From positions 9,982,001 through 10,046,000 of the forward strand of contig OX637334.1 of NCBI GenBank assembly GCA_951799405.1: a stretch of 64,000 nt of DNA, read 5' to 3'. The translations under genes and the position numbers were made by a program. This DNA is from Agapetus fuscipes (taxonomy: Eukaryota > Arthropoda > Insecta > Trichoptera > Glossosomatidae). Shown in pieces: positions 21,470 through 31,001 of this stretch. The notes beneath the pieces are model-generated. The model was not told where the DNA came from. It saw only the letters and a program-made list of their open reading frames with translations, and searched no databases. Positions within the stretch are counted from its first letter, which is position 1; each line of letters starts with the position of its first letter.

Positions 21470-22062
21470 GTTGTCAAACGTTGGTCGTTGACTATGGCAA
21501 AACCTGGGTTAACTCGCAATCAGGTGATGCTGTGTCTATGGTGGAATTGGAAAGGCATTGTTTTTTTATGAGCTTTTACCGCCGGGCAAAACCATCGATT
21601 CGGATCTCTACTGCCATCAATTGATGAGATTAAAGCAAGAAGTTGAGAGAAAGCGGCCGGGATCGATAAATAGAAAGGGTGTGGTCTTTCATCATGATAA
21701 CGCTAGACCACATACATCTTTAGCCACTCAATAAAAATTAAAAGAGTTTGGCTGGGAGGTGTTAATGCATCCGCCATATAGCCCTGACCGTGCACCTTCA
21801 GATTTCTAACTGTTTCGGTCTCTTCAAAAATTTTTAGGCATTGTCAGGTTAACATCAAGAGAGGACTGCCAAAACTAAACTACTTGTTGCGTTTTTTTGA
21901 ACAGAAGTCCCAAAATTTCTACAGCAACGGAATCATGTCTCTACCTAAAAGATAACAGGTAGTCTACGAACAAAATGGCACATATGTATGAACTGTAATT
22001 AAATGTAAATTACCTGAATTTTCATATAAAATACGAAGAAACTTTTTCCCCGACCTATTATT
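21470..22062 (+). pseudogene. mariner transposase remnant
   Basis: The plus frame reads VVFHHDNARPHTSLAT and MHPPYSPDRAPSDF, the two hallmark segments of mariner (DD34D) transposases that contain the second and third catalytic Asp. Upstream is LLPPGKTIDSDLYCHQLMRL. Stops (after LATQ and SDF) and loss of the N-terminal DNA-binding region show it is inactive. CTTTTTCCCCGACCTATTA at 22045-22063 looks like a 3' terminal inverted repeat; the 5' one was not found. Confidence 0.85.
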
Positions 22063-22499
22063 ATGGAGTAGGCAATTTGGGAATCAATCTTTTTCCCAAT
22101 TGAAAAGCGCTTTCTCTGTGGATTACGGACAATTTGAAATATTTTCTTTTGTACAAAAAGTATGTACAGTCGGAATGTATATTGTTAATATTGTACGGGA
22201 CAGGTAGGTATGTTTTTGAAGAGAGAAATATTGACAAGGTATACGCGTTTGGAATGTATTTTATTTATTTTTGGATTTTTTTGGTTTTAATTAACATTTA
22301 GTTGAGGTTTCGGATTATTTTGCATTTGTATATGTCACATAACTTTATTTCTCTTATGGCTTTGGACTTACAGGTAGGGATGTAATAGATATGGATAATG
22401 ATACGGGTATGGAGTTATTTCGGATGTGGGATTGTTTCAATTACAGAAATTAGATTGTAAAGAATCATGAAGGTATGATACCTGCAAATAAAAACATAA
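22063..22499. other. No recognisable feature
   Basis: AT-rich; nothing supported. Confidence 0.4.
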
Positions 22500-22680
22500 A
22501 TTAAGCAAAACAAAGCAATGCCACACACACCACAACACTGCGCAGCTAACGACCCTGCAACCGGACATGGACAACTGCCACATCACCAACACCTCTGCGG
22601 CACTATAACAAGTGTCATAGACCCTTAGAGTCTCTCGAATCTAGGGAGTCTCCCGCATAGGCTTTCTTAAAAAAAAAAAA
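22500..22680 (+). repeat. LINE 3' end carrying SINE-B tail 1
   Basis: CACATCACCAACACCTCTGC, GGCACTATAACAAGTGTCAT and GAATCTAGGGAGTCTCCCGC followed by an A run. It matches the 3' end of the LINE at 26880-27300 and the 3' tail of SINE-B. Confidence 0.7.
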
Positions 22681-23046
22681 ATTGTTCGTTTTACATACAA
22701 GTGAATATTTTAGTTATTCACTTAAAAATACAAAAGCCACATTTATAATTTTTTTTTTGAAAGATTTTTGTGAAACGCTGCACGGCTATTTTTATATTAA
22801 TAAAAAATAAATCAAATTTGTTTTATTCCACTTTTATACAAGTTTTATTTATATAATAAAAGTAATAACGCCGTTTTATTTATAATTTCTATTACATTAT
22901 CGATTATGTCTACGTAGTTTTATATGTTGTAATCGAGGAGTAAGATGTTTTTGTTTATGACTTAAATCTATAACAGAGGTTGTCCAAGTGATTTCGAAAG
23001 ACCTTAAGGAATCAATTTCGATATGCTAAAGGTTTGACATGCAAAC

Positions 23047-23211
23047 TGTGGTTTAAAGTCTTTTTCCATTTCTTTCTTTTCCATTATCAATATGTCACTT
23101 CACAACAAGAAGGTCGATGTTCAACTGTCCGGTCTCTTGTTTATCGACAGTGGAACATCAATTATTCAAATCTGAATAATATTCCAAATAGTCAGTCTTG
23201 CCAACACTACA
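23047..23211 (-). repeat. 3' LTR of the Gypsy-like element
   Basis: 165 bp; on the minus strand TGTAGTGTTGGC...AAACCACA (TG...CA). By eye it is identical to 26699-26863. The GGGGGCG just before it on the minus strand is a weak candidate polypurine tract. Confidence 0.92.
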
Positions 23212-23233
23212 CGCCCCCATGATGTTACCATCA

Positions 23234-26155
23234 TTAAACATAGTCGTGGAGCCAACGCGGCTTCACTCTTGCTCTCTGAGGTCTTGGATCCAGCTCTAAT
23301 GGGGGCAACTCTGACAAAAGCTGTAGGTTTTCTGATGATGGCTGATCAACAATCAGCTCATCTCCCGGCGCCATCCTCAGATCCAGCACATGTCTTGGCA
23401 TACCATCCACTTGTACAGTATTATCTGAAACAATGGCATCAACATGACCTCTATCCCAGGTTGTGGTGCAGCGCGCTCCTGGAGGCTTCACCAGCACCCG
23501 ATCTCCCACCCGATAACGACACGACTCTTCCGTTTCCTTCACCACTGGTAAGGACGCTGGATGCCGCCATTTGTATGAGTAGACACTTGACGACGGCGCG
23601 TCTCGGCCCCGTGTCCCCTCACTAGCCAAATTATACCAGAAAGCTGCCATCAGTGGGGATATACCACTTCTGGCTGCCACTCGCTTTACTGTTCGGTGGT
23701 TACGCTCGACAATTCCATTTCCAGATGGGCGATAGGCCGCTCGAAACCGCTGCGCTACTCCCCAACGCTCACACAATGCCGTAACCTGTTGCGAGCGGAA
23801 TGCGGTGCCATTGTCCATCAATAGCTCGTCAGGTGGACCACGTTCTCGGAACACTTCGTCAAGGTTGCCAGAAATTTCACATCCGCTCTCCGTTTTAATC
23901 TCCCGCCACACAGCGAATCGTCCTGGACCACAATCAACAATAGTCAAGAATCGGCTTTTGCCATAATGCGTCACATCCACTGACAATCTACTCCAAGTCT
24001 TCTCAACAGACAATACTCCTTCTTCGTGCGTTGTAGGTGCTGGATCGATAGACGCACATCGCTCACACGCTCTCACGCAGTCTTCAACCGCAGCCCTTGT
24101 CACTGAGGAATCGACCATCTTGGCCAACTGAAGACTGCGATCAACTCCAAAATGATGCATAGCGTGAAGACTCTCCACATTGGCCACACATGCCAGTGAC
24201 TCCTTTGCCAGCCACCGTTGACACACCCTAGTCAGCACGTCAGCCTTATTCTTCTCCGACGGCACAAAAGTAACGGTGATCTCCAGTGCACATTCCCGAG
24301 TGAGGTCACTGAAAAGGCCAAGTCTTCTTTTGACCAGCATCTCACTGGTTCCTGACACCTTGGCTCGACAATCTCCAACAAGAACTGACCTTAACCACCG
24401 CTCGGCCGTCTTGGAGTCAATCATAAGCTCAAGTTTAGTTAAACCCCACTTGAGAGCAAGGTTAACACCTTTAATGGCAGCGTCTAACTCGGCGATATTG
24501 ATGTGGGCTAGATCGGCACCTTTTCTAAGCCATGCTGCATCCTCTACTACAACGCCTTCAATCTCGACGACAGCTCCCAACGCCAGAGAGCTAGCATCTG
24601 TCCAAACTCTGCCACAGGTAGTTAATGGCACATTCCAAATACCACGCACTGGATCCTCTAACTGCACTCTTGCCACAATGTTACGAATGAAGGCGTTTGC
24701 TTTTGCGCCAACAGGATCCTCCCAACCTTCGCCTTCACCGACACGCTTAGCATAGCTGCACGCTACTCGCAGCCAACTACACACCGGATAATGGCCCACA
24801 AGCTGACCACAAATGGAAAATAACTCTCGCTTCGAAAGAGCCTTATCTCCAAGTGAAGGGAGCTCATTCCCTCGTCGATATTCCAGTTGGCCATCGCTTC
24901 TCCGCGATGCCAGCCCAAGGGCACGTCCGCCATCCAGCGCCTGCGGAACCTTAGCCTCCAAGCCATACCTCCTCAAATGTTCCGTCACCCTCTGCGCACT
25001 GACTACACATTCACTCACCAAAATATCGTCAATATAACTAGCAGTACCCCGAGCAACTGCCTCGTCCAAACTAAGAACATAGTCAAGGATCCGACTCATT
25101 ATTCTCGGCGCACAATTAAGCCCGAACCCGAGACGAGTCAAGTGATAAGTCTGATTTCGGAACTTCACCGTCTGGTACGGCCATAAAGTTTCGTCCACCT
25201 CGATCTGAAGGTAAGCAGACTTCAAGTCCACCAACACGAGGGGCTCTGCCATCCGCCGCCACTCTCGCAACGATTGATCGCATGCAGCTGCATCAACACC
25301 TGGCCGACTTTCTACATGTTTATTAAGTTCGCGATAGTCCAACACAGGGCGAACTTTATGTTTATTTGCCTGGACGATCGCCATCAGAGGCAGCAATCCT
25401 GCTTGCGCCTGATTTGAAGTCGGCTTCAACCAGCCCTCCTCAATCCATCGCTGGACCTCGTCCTCGTAGGCTTCCTTACTTGGTTTATCAAAATTATTTT
25501 TATACGTGGCGACTCTGTTGGTTAGCTCTGGCGGCCCCACCTTCCACCTCCATGCAACTTTCCAGCGTCCATGTGTTCTATCGAACACGGCATCAAAGTC
25601 TCTATCTTCTATGTGATGGTTCTTTGTCCCTTCTACCGTTGCACCACACTCATTTTTGGCGAGAAATTTTTTTCCACTCGACACACAAACACCCCCCGCC
25701 ACACTAATAAAATCCATACCCAACACTATGTCAGCCCCTGAAAACACCTTTTCCAGGAGTAAACAATCCAAGCTCACGGTCATCCCGAGCGCCTCCAGCT
25801 CAACGACCGCCCGTCCTGCACAAGAAATTCGAGAGCCGTCGACTGCTACGACGCTCTCGCAGGGCCTCGCCGACTTTTCTCCTGCCCACAAATCCGCCCT
25901 GACAATGGACCTCGAACAGCCCGTGTCCACTAGGGCTCTGACGCGCCTACCCTGTAGCCGCGCCTCCACCACAGGAAGCGCCGTTAATTTTTCATGGAGG
26001 CTGCCGGCGCACAAGCCTCCTTCCGCCCGTTTCCCTTCTTTGGGCAATTCTTTAACACGTGGCCAGACTCCTGACAGGCCCAGCAGGTGACGGTAGTGTC
26101 CGTCCCACGCTTCAAACAGTCTTTTATCATGTGCGGACCTCCGCACCTGTAGCAC
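23234..26155 (-). CDS. Gypsy-like pol: protease, RT, RNase H, integrase
   Basis: 973-codon open frame. Protease: LVDTGCSRSIV near residue 76. RT: VLVDLKSAYLQ and the catalytic YIDDILV near residue 380. RNase H: VWTDASSLALG, LMIDSKTAERW and NKADVLTR. Integrase: an HHCC zinc region (HHFGVDRS...CVRACERC), then the DDE core VDVTHYGKSRF, LLMDNGTAF and GNGIVERNHRTVK. A GPF/Y-like module (WDRGHVDAIVSDNTVQVDG) ends it. It lies in the -1 frame relative to gag and overlaps it by 172 nt, so residues upstream of the slip site (about 1-41) are probably not made. It stops 22 nt before the 3' LTR. Confidence 0.92.
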   Translation of the reverse strand: MLQVRRSAHDKRLFEAWDGHYRHLLGLSGVWPRVKELPKEGKRAEGGLCAGSLHEKLTALPVVEARLQGRRVRALVDTGCSRSIVRADLWAGEKSARPCESVVAVDGSRISCAGRAVVELEALGMTVSLDCLLLEKVFSGADIVLGMDFISVAGGVCVSSGKKFLAKNECGATVEGTKNHHIEDRDFDAVFDRTHGRWKVAWRWKVGPPELTNRVATYKNNFDKPSKEAYEDEVQRWIEEGWLKPTSNQAQAGLLPLMAIVQANKHKVRPVLDYRELNKHVESRPGVDAAACDQSLREWRRMAEPLVLVDLKSAYLQIEVDETLWPYQTVKFRNQTYHLTRLGFGLNCAPRIMSRILDYVLSLDEAVARGTASYIDDILVSECVVSAQRVTEHLRRYGLEAKVPQALDGGRALGLASRRSDGQLEYRRGNELPSLGDKALSKRELFSICGQLVGHYPVCSWLRVACSYAKRVGEGEGWEDPVGAKANAFIRNIVARVQLEDPVRGIWNVPLTTCGRVWTDASSLALGAVVEIEGVVVEDAAWLRKGADLAHINIAELDAAIKGVNLALKWGLTKLELMIDSKTAERWLRSVLVGDCRAKVSGTSEMLVKRRLGLFSDLTRECALEITVTFVPSEKNKADVLTRVCQRWLAKESLACVANVESLHAMHHFGVDRSLQLAKMVDSSVTRAAVEDCVRACERCASIDPAPTTHEEGVLSVEKTWSRLSVDVTHYGKSRFLTIVDCGPGRFAVWREIKTESGCEISGNLDEVFRERGPPDELLMDNGTAFRSQQVTALCERWGVAQRFRAAYRPSGNGIVERNHRTVKRVAARSGISPLMAAFWYNLASEGTRGRDAPSSSVYSYKWRHPASLPVVKETEESCRYRVGDRVLVKPPGARCTTTWDRGHVDAIVSDNTVQVDGMPRHVLDLRMAPGDELIVDQPSSENLQLLSELPPLELDPRPQRARVKPRWLHDYV
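25978..26035 (-). promoter_or_regulatory. -1 frameshift signal: slippery heptamer plus stem/pseudoknot
   Basis: On the minus strand GGGAAAC (26035-26029) sits in the gag frame as G GGA AAC, the X XXY YYZ form. After an 8 nt spacer come GGAGGCT (26020-26014), an 11 nt loop and AGCCTCC (26002-25996), a perfect 7 bp stem. The loop GCGCC can pair with GGCGC at 25982-25978, giving an H-type pseudoknot. A -1 slip here enters the pol frame. The arrangement matches retroviral -1 signals; function is inferred. Confidence 0.85.
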
Positions 26156-26736
26156 TTCAAGGGCTTTTTTCTTTCTACAGCCACCGATGAAAAAAATGGG
26201 CTGCGATACTCGTAGATGAGTAATCGCGCTTTAGCGACAATAGTTGGCAGCGGTGGCAATCCATCCCCGGATTCCAATTGAAGGCGGAGCTCCCTGGACA
26301 CGGACTCGGGCATCCCAACGACCAACGAGAGCGCGAGGATGTTATCACTCAGTTTAACTCCGGCTTGCGAAGCCAGCATCCGTAAATCCGACACGAAGAC
26401 GTCGACTTCCTCTCCTGGCTGCCAGCGCCTTTGCAAGAAACGACTCCAAGCTGAGAAGCGTCCGACACCAAACACACAGCTGAGTGCTTCAGCCGCCTTC
26501 TCGCCGTCACCCTGTGTCTCTTCTGGCAAGTCAGCAAACCGATCAAACGCCGCACCTCTCAAGAAAGATGCCAAGCAACGAGAAAGATTTGTCTCCCCGT
26601 ACAACTTCATCATCAATCGCAAACGTCTAAGCCACGGGTCAAACTCCCCGCCGACAAATGGCTCCATCACGTCCGCGAGTCTTGTAGACGAAATAGCTTG
26701 TGGTTTAAAGTCTTTTTCCATTTCTTTCTTTTCCAT
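25984..26736 (-). CDS. Gypsy-like gag
   Basis: 250-codon frame from the ATG at 26736-26734. It encodes a capsid/nucleocapsid-type protein; near the C-terminus are two zinc knuckles, CYRCGGPHMIKDC (CX2CX3HX4C) and CWACQESGHVLKNC (canonical CX2CX4HX4C). An in-frame TTG at 26742 is not needed. The ATG lies inside the 5' LTR, so the first dozen or so residues are LTR-encoded and there is no untranslated leader between LTR and gag. The stop at 25986-25984 lies inside pol. Confidence 0.88.
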   Translation of the reverse strand: MEKKEMEKDFKPQAISSTRLADVMEPFVGGEFDPWLRRLRLMMKLYGETNLSRCLASFLRGAAFDRFADLPEETQGDGEKAAEALSCVFGVGRFSAWSRFLQRRWQPGEEVDVFVSDLRMLASQAGVKLSDNILALSLVVGMPESVSRELRLQLESGDGLPPLPTIVAKARLLIYEYRSPFFSSVAVERKKPLKCYRCGGPHMIKDCLKRGTDTTVTCWACQESGHVLKNCPKKGNGRKEACAPAASMKN

Positions 26737-26863
26737 TATCAATATGTCACTTCACAACAAGAAGGTCGATGTTCAACTGTCCGGTCTCTTGTTTATCGAC
26801 AGTGGAACATCAATTATTCAAATCTGAATAATATTCCAAATAGTCAGTCTTGCCAACACTACA
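26699..26863 (-). repeat. 5' LTR of the Gypsy-like element
   Basis: 165 bp copy identical by eye to the 3' LTR. It contains the gag start codon. The base after its CA end starts AGCTATTTCG on the minus strand, not TGG, so no usual tRNA primer-binding site is visible. Confidence 0.92.
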
Positions 26864-26879
26864 CAAACGAAAATAAAAA

Positions 26880-27305
26880 TTAGGGGTCTAACAGAGTGGA
26901 TCTTATTTAGTATTAGTCACTTATATCTCTTCCTCTGGTCACATCAAGGGCAACTCGTAGAACGGCTCACATTCACCCCTTTGCAGTCAATATCAAAACT
27001 ATGAAACTATTTTCTACGCCTCATTCCTTTGCCAAACTGCCCGCTTATAGGAACGATTTACCAGTGTCTGTGTTTTCATCCCAATTCAGCCTTTCCCTAT
27101 TCAAAACCAACATCAATCGCCACTTCCTTTCAGTGTTAAAACAAAGCCAACGCAACACTCACCACAACGCAGCAAACGACCAGGACAACAACCGCCACAT
27201 CACCAACACCTCTGCGGCACTATAACAAGTGTCATAGACCCCTAGTGTCTCTGCAATCTATCGAGTCTCCCGCACATAATTCCTTTAAAAAAGCTCACTT
27301 ACTGT
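26880..27305 (+). pseudogene. Non-LTR LINE ORF2 C-terminus and 3' end
   Basis: The plus frame reads TSRATRRTAHIHPFAVNIKT, LFSTPHSFAKLPAYRNDLPV and FSLSLFKTNINRHFL. This is the usual C-terminal pattern (HR-TR..F-PRTA-LWN-LP..SFK-N-N-HL) of CR1/Jockey-type ORF2. Its 3' end has CTCTGCGGCACTATAACAAG and the CCCTAG/GTCTC motifs shared with SINE-B tail 1. A related piece is at 49730-49950 (minus). Confidence 0.75.
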
Positions 27306-28045
27306 TACACAAATGCCTAGTAAAGGAAGCAGCGCTGTGTAAGCTAGTTAAAATACAATTGCCTGAAATTGTAAGCTTTGCATGTTATCAATGGATGATT
27401 TGGAGGTAAAATTTACAATTGTTGTAGCAGCTGAATCGCCTGTCAACTTTGTGACAAAGATGGATTCTCCAATTCTGATTAAATAACTTTTAGAGGCTAT
27501 TGCGATAACTGAATACGTGAAAGGTTGAAGAGCTGTGCTGTGATGCCCGCTTCGATGAACCGATCATGTGAAAGAGACTTGTCAACGGCATTATTCTCGA
27601 GGCACTGGGTTAGTGGCCACTCCTTTATGCCATAGACTACAATACTGTGTTGCTTATATTTTGTAGAATGTAGAGCATATGTAGATAAAATTAAAATGAT
27701 CTGTGTTGTAGATAAATGCGCAAACGGCACACTCGTCTATGACATCAGTCAATCCAGCCTTTTTGGCTTCGATTGATTCAAAATTGAATTGTCAGTTTGA
27801 AATATAAAGTTCGTATATTTTTTGGTATCCAATTTTGATAGCACACTTGCGTCAGTTTTAGCTGTCAGAGAGTGATTTTCACGAGGAAGTGTGATAAATG
27901 CATTAAAAGTAGGCAAGTGAGGAAGGGTGGAAGATGCATGACAATTAAATACCGCCGCGGTGGTGCTGTCGAAATTGGATTGCAGATGGGAAATAAATAT
28001 GTTTCTATTAAATTGTATTAACTTTTTTTCCTTAAATAATATTAT
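27306..28045. other. No recognisable feature
   Basis: AT-rich; small open frames here resemble nothing known. Confidence 0.45.
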
Positions 28046-28195
28046 TAGGATGATTTATTTGGTGAGCGCTGTTTTTGTGTGTATCACGCCTCAAAAGCCC
28101 TCTGCGAGCTTGGTCGTCGCTGTAGAAAGCGCAAATTCTCAAGCAAGACCCAGTTGCTGTAAGGCTGGAAGGACTTTTAGTGACCGGCTTATGGG
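28046..28195 (-). repeat. SINE-B, 5'-truncated, tail 2
   Basis: Minus-strand body (TTGGTCGTCGCTGTAGAAAG, CCCAGTTGCTGTAAGGCTGG) with the tail-2 end (ATGATTTATTTGGTGAGCGC, GTGTATCACGCCTCA). Confidence 0.75.
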
Positions 28196-28274
28196 TTGCC
28201 CTTACATAGTTTGTTTCTTACAATTCCTATTATTGCTCCGACAACTTTCTTAAACTATTTGTGGGAAAAACCAT

Positions 28275-28679
28275 GTCACGACAAAATGCCCATTGACAGA
28301 ATGTCCACCGGAAAAACGTCCGGCGACAAAGATTCCCCCAGCATTACGTTAAATGTTCACAAACATAATGTCCATATTTTATCGGCGGACATTGTGTCGG
28401 TGTAAATTATGTCAGGTGGGCATTTTGTCGATGGAAATTTTGTCGATGGACATTATGTTGGTGGACATTTTATCGCGTGGACATTTTTTTGTGTGAGCAT
28501 TCTGTCGCGTGGACATTTTGTTGCTTGGACATTATGTCGCGTGGACACTCTGTCGCGTGGAGATTTTGTTGCGTGGATATTATGTCGCGTGGACATTTTG
28601 TTGCTTGGACATTATGTCGCGTGGACACTCTGTCGCGTGGAGATTTTGTTGCGTGGATATTATGTCGCGTGGACATTAA
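28275..28679. repeat. Foldback-like array of short tandem repeats
   Basis: The right part consists of many 18-20 bp units such as GTCGCGTGGACATTTTGTTG and GTCGGTGGACATT. The left part (28275-28400) holds units in the opposite orientation (AATGTCCACCGG, GCGACAAA). Inverted arms made of short tandem repeats resemble the Foldback (FB) elements of Drosophila. A TTAA MITE is inserted at its right side. A second array is at 50363-50780. Confidence 0.7.
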
Positions 28680-29442
28680 GGCGTGTTATAAAGCTAAATC
28701 TGCCATTTTTGTTTCTTACACTTTATGGTCTTAGCAAAATAGTTACAGTAATGAAACAAATCAAGCATGTTAATTAATTTTTTATCTTAATTATAAAGCT
28801 TGAACAAAATATATTACTTAAGAATTGCCACCACAAAAAAAAAAATGAAAAAAACGCGTTTTTTTTTACATTTTTAGCTTTTTTATTTCGTGTGTGCTGT
28901 ATTTTGGATTATTTTTTTTTCTTTTTAATTACAGAACTATACATATATATATTTCAAAACAAGCAATTTATAGACATTGCCTGTGACGTTCTATGAATTT
29001 GCGTGTGAGCGTTGGTTATCGCTGTACAGCATTGTATTCTGAATTCTGTATGTGTGCGTGTGGCCACACTTGTAACTTTGTATCCGGCTAGGAGTATAAA
29101 CACCTACTCCGACTCATAATTACCTACTCCCGATAATCAATTATTGTTAAAATAAGATTATGCGATAGGTACCTTTTATTGGAGCATTGGAGATACTTAT
29201 GTATTTGTATTATGTGTTTTGTGTATGTGCAACTCCTTTGTTCTGTTGGTGTCTTTAAGAATAAATAAAAAAAAAAAAAAAAAAAACTATACATTGCTTA
29301 GGTTTCGTACTCAAAATTTTTTTTATATTGTCAATAGTTTTTGAGTAAATATGGAAAAACTGAAACTACTTAATGAATTAAATTTTAATTAAATCAAAGA
29401 ACACAGTTTTTCCATATTTGCTCAAAAACTATTGACATTATT
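28676..29442. mobile_element. TTAA foldback MITE, truncated, with nested retroposon
   Basis: Starts after TTAA (28676-28679) with the same GGCGTGTTATAAAGCTAAAT end as 11831. A poly(A) retroposon is nested at 28945-29284. The second arm stops at CTATTGACATTA (about 29442) and its outer end is missing. Confidence 0.75.
28935..29294 (+). mobile_element. Poly(A) retroposon with 10 bp TSD
   Basis: The insertion at 28945-29284 is flanked by AACTATACAT on both sides and ends with AAGAATAAAT and about 20 A residues. This is LINE-style target-primed integration. The 340 bp body shows no tRNA or 5S head; it could be a LINE 3' UTR or an unknown SINE. Confidence 0.75.
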
Positions 29443-29999
29443 TATATAATTTATTTAATAAAGGGAAGTACTCCTTTAGATCTAACTTATTAAAGAGTTT
29501 TTATAAAATGTCCTTGCCATCCATTGTATCTTGATTGGGTTTTCTTTTTTCTATATATTTTTGGTTTATTTTTAGTTTCTCTTTTCACTTTTTTTCTTCT
29601 TTCCTCTTATTTTTATTTTTATTTCTGTTATTAATTTGATTTACTTTTAACTTCATCGATTTCTTTTATTTTTTATTTTTTGTCAGCTATTTTAATTTTT
29701 TTACATATCTGTGGGAATTCTTTAGGAGGCACTGTTTATGTTTACATTTTTCTTGTCTTTGTTATTGTGTATGTATCTGTTTTTTCTCCTTAAAATAAAT
29801 AACCAAGACGTTGGCGGGCCCAAGAAAAGTTAAGTTCCGGCGAAGAAATTGTTTCCAAGAAAGTTTTTCATTTACATTTGAAAATTATAAGAGAAGAAAT
29901 AAAAGAAAATACAGCCATGCCAGCAGAAATTTTCCTCATGAAAAAATAGAGGGACGCTTCTACAAAATATCGATTAGGTGCCTAGTCCGGTCTGGTAGT
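29443..29999 (+). other. T-rich DNA, possible LINE 3' UTR
   Basis: Strongly T-rich on the plus strand with repeated TTTATTTTT, ending in AAAATAAATAA at about 29802. It could be the untranslated end of a retroelement; no coding evidence. Confidence 0.35.
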
Positions 30000-30000
30000 C

Positions 30001-30310
30001 CTAGTCTCAGCTGGTAGAGTGCTTGCATTCCATTCGTGAGAGCTAGGGTTCGAATCCCGCCGAGGGTGTCAGAAATGATTTCCCGTTTATTTCAAACCCA
30101 AAAATAAAATACTGCCAAGGTTTTTTCAGGCTTCCCAATAAATGAGTACCAACCCCTTGGCAGCTGGGAAACCCTCATTTCAGCGGAAGTGGTAAGCGTA
30201 AGGACATTATTCCTTATCTGTAAAATAAATAACTTCCACTCGCCACATGTGACTCCTTCGGGGAGAACGCGCCAAGAAGTTACACTATATGTGTAGCTTA
30301 GCATCGCAAA
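30001..30310 (+). repeat. SINE-A copy
   Basis: Near-complete; head CAGCTGGTAGAGTGCTTGC and GGTTCGAATCCCGCC, body to GTTACACTATATGTGTAGC. Confidence 0.85.
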
Positions 30311-30654
30311 CCAAGTCCCAACGCCTGTGTCAGAAGTGATTTCAAGAACGGGAAAACAGGAAGACATTTTCAGTGTCAGGTTTTTAATTCTATGTAAGTA
30401 AGTGAATTGCATTTTTTAAATCTTTTTGTCTCTCAGGAGTGCCCGCTTTTGTTAAATGCTAGCATACCTTTGTAAGTATGCAATTTAACTTAAAGCTTTT
30501 AAATTGAAAGAACATCTTCTTAATATTTAAAAAAATGCGTTCCTGACAAGAGATTTAATGGAAAATTCTAGGGCTGTAGTTCTCAACCTTTTTTCGATCT
30601 GTACTTCCGTAGTTATTATAAGTTGTAGTTTTCTGTAATGACGATGTCTGTGAA

Positions 30655-30772
30655 GCATAATTATATTGTACGTGAGCGAAATGTCGTTGACCGAAAAGTC
30701 GTTTGGACGAACTGTTGTGTGACCGATTTGTCCGAGGCCGACCTGTCTGTGGACGGGTTGTCTGAGACCGAT
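30655..30772. repeat. Short imperfect GACCGA/GTCGTT repeats
   Basis: Units such as GACCGAAAAGTCGTTTGGAC and GACCGATTTGTCCGAGG alternate. They resemble the GTGGACATTTTGTC arrays in style but not in exact sequence. Confidence 0.5.
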
Positions 30773-31001
30773 GCGTAGTCACTTTCAGGGACCACTTTTG
30801 GGGTTTTGTTCTCATCAGGGATCATATGGTTCAAGAAAATTGATACATTGAAATATGAATAGGTGCTATTTAAACAACACTGTTTATATATTTTCCAATA
30901 TTTTTTTAACTGAAAAGTACAGCTAATCGATTTGAGATTATGTGACATTTAGGCTTGCATACTTTTTTACAAATTAAGTTAAAATTTTTGAGAAATCGTT
31001 T

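Larger units (their letters stand above)
23042..26868 (-). mobile_element. Ty3/Gypsy-like LTR retrotransposon, apparently intact
   Basis: Minus-strand element of 3.8 kb (23047-26863) with two LTRs that look identical, flanked by a perfect 5 bp TSD, CAAAC (23042-23046 and 26864-26868). The gag frame and the pol frame are both open. Pol order is protease, reverse transcriptase, RNase H, integrase, the Ty3/Gypsy order. It has no env-like frame. Identical LTRs mean a very recent insertion. It is GC-richer than its surroundings. The clade was not determined. Confidence 0.92.

Noticed and set aside
23269..26555. Plus-strand and alternative-frame open frames across the Gypsy-like element
   Set aside because: Shadows of gag and pol in a GC-richer region; no conserved motifs.
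28275..28679. CRISPR-like array of regular short repeats
   Set aside because: There are no unique spacers of constant length, orientation flips at the centre, and the host is a eukaryote.
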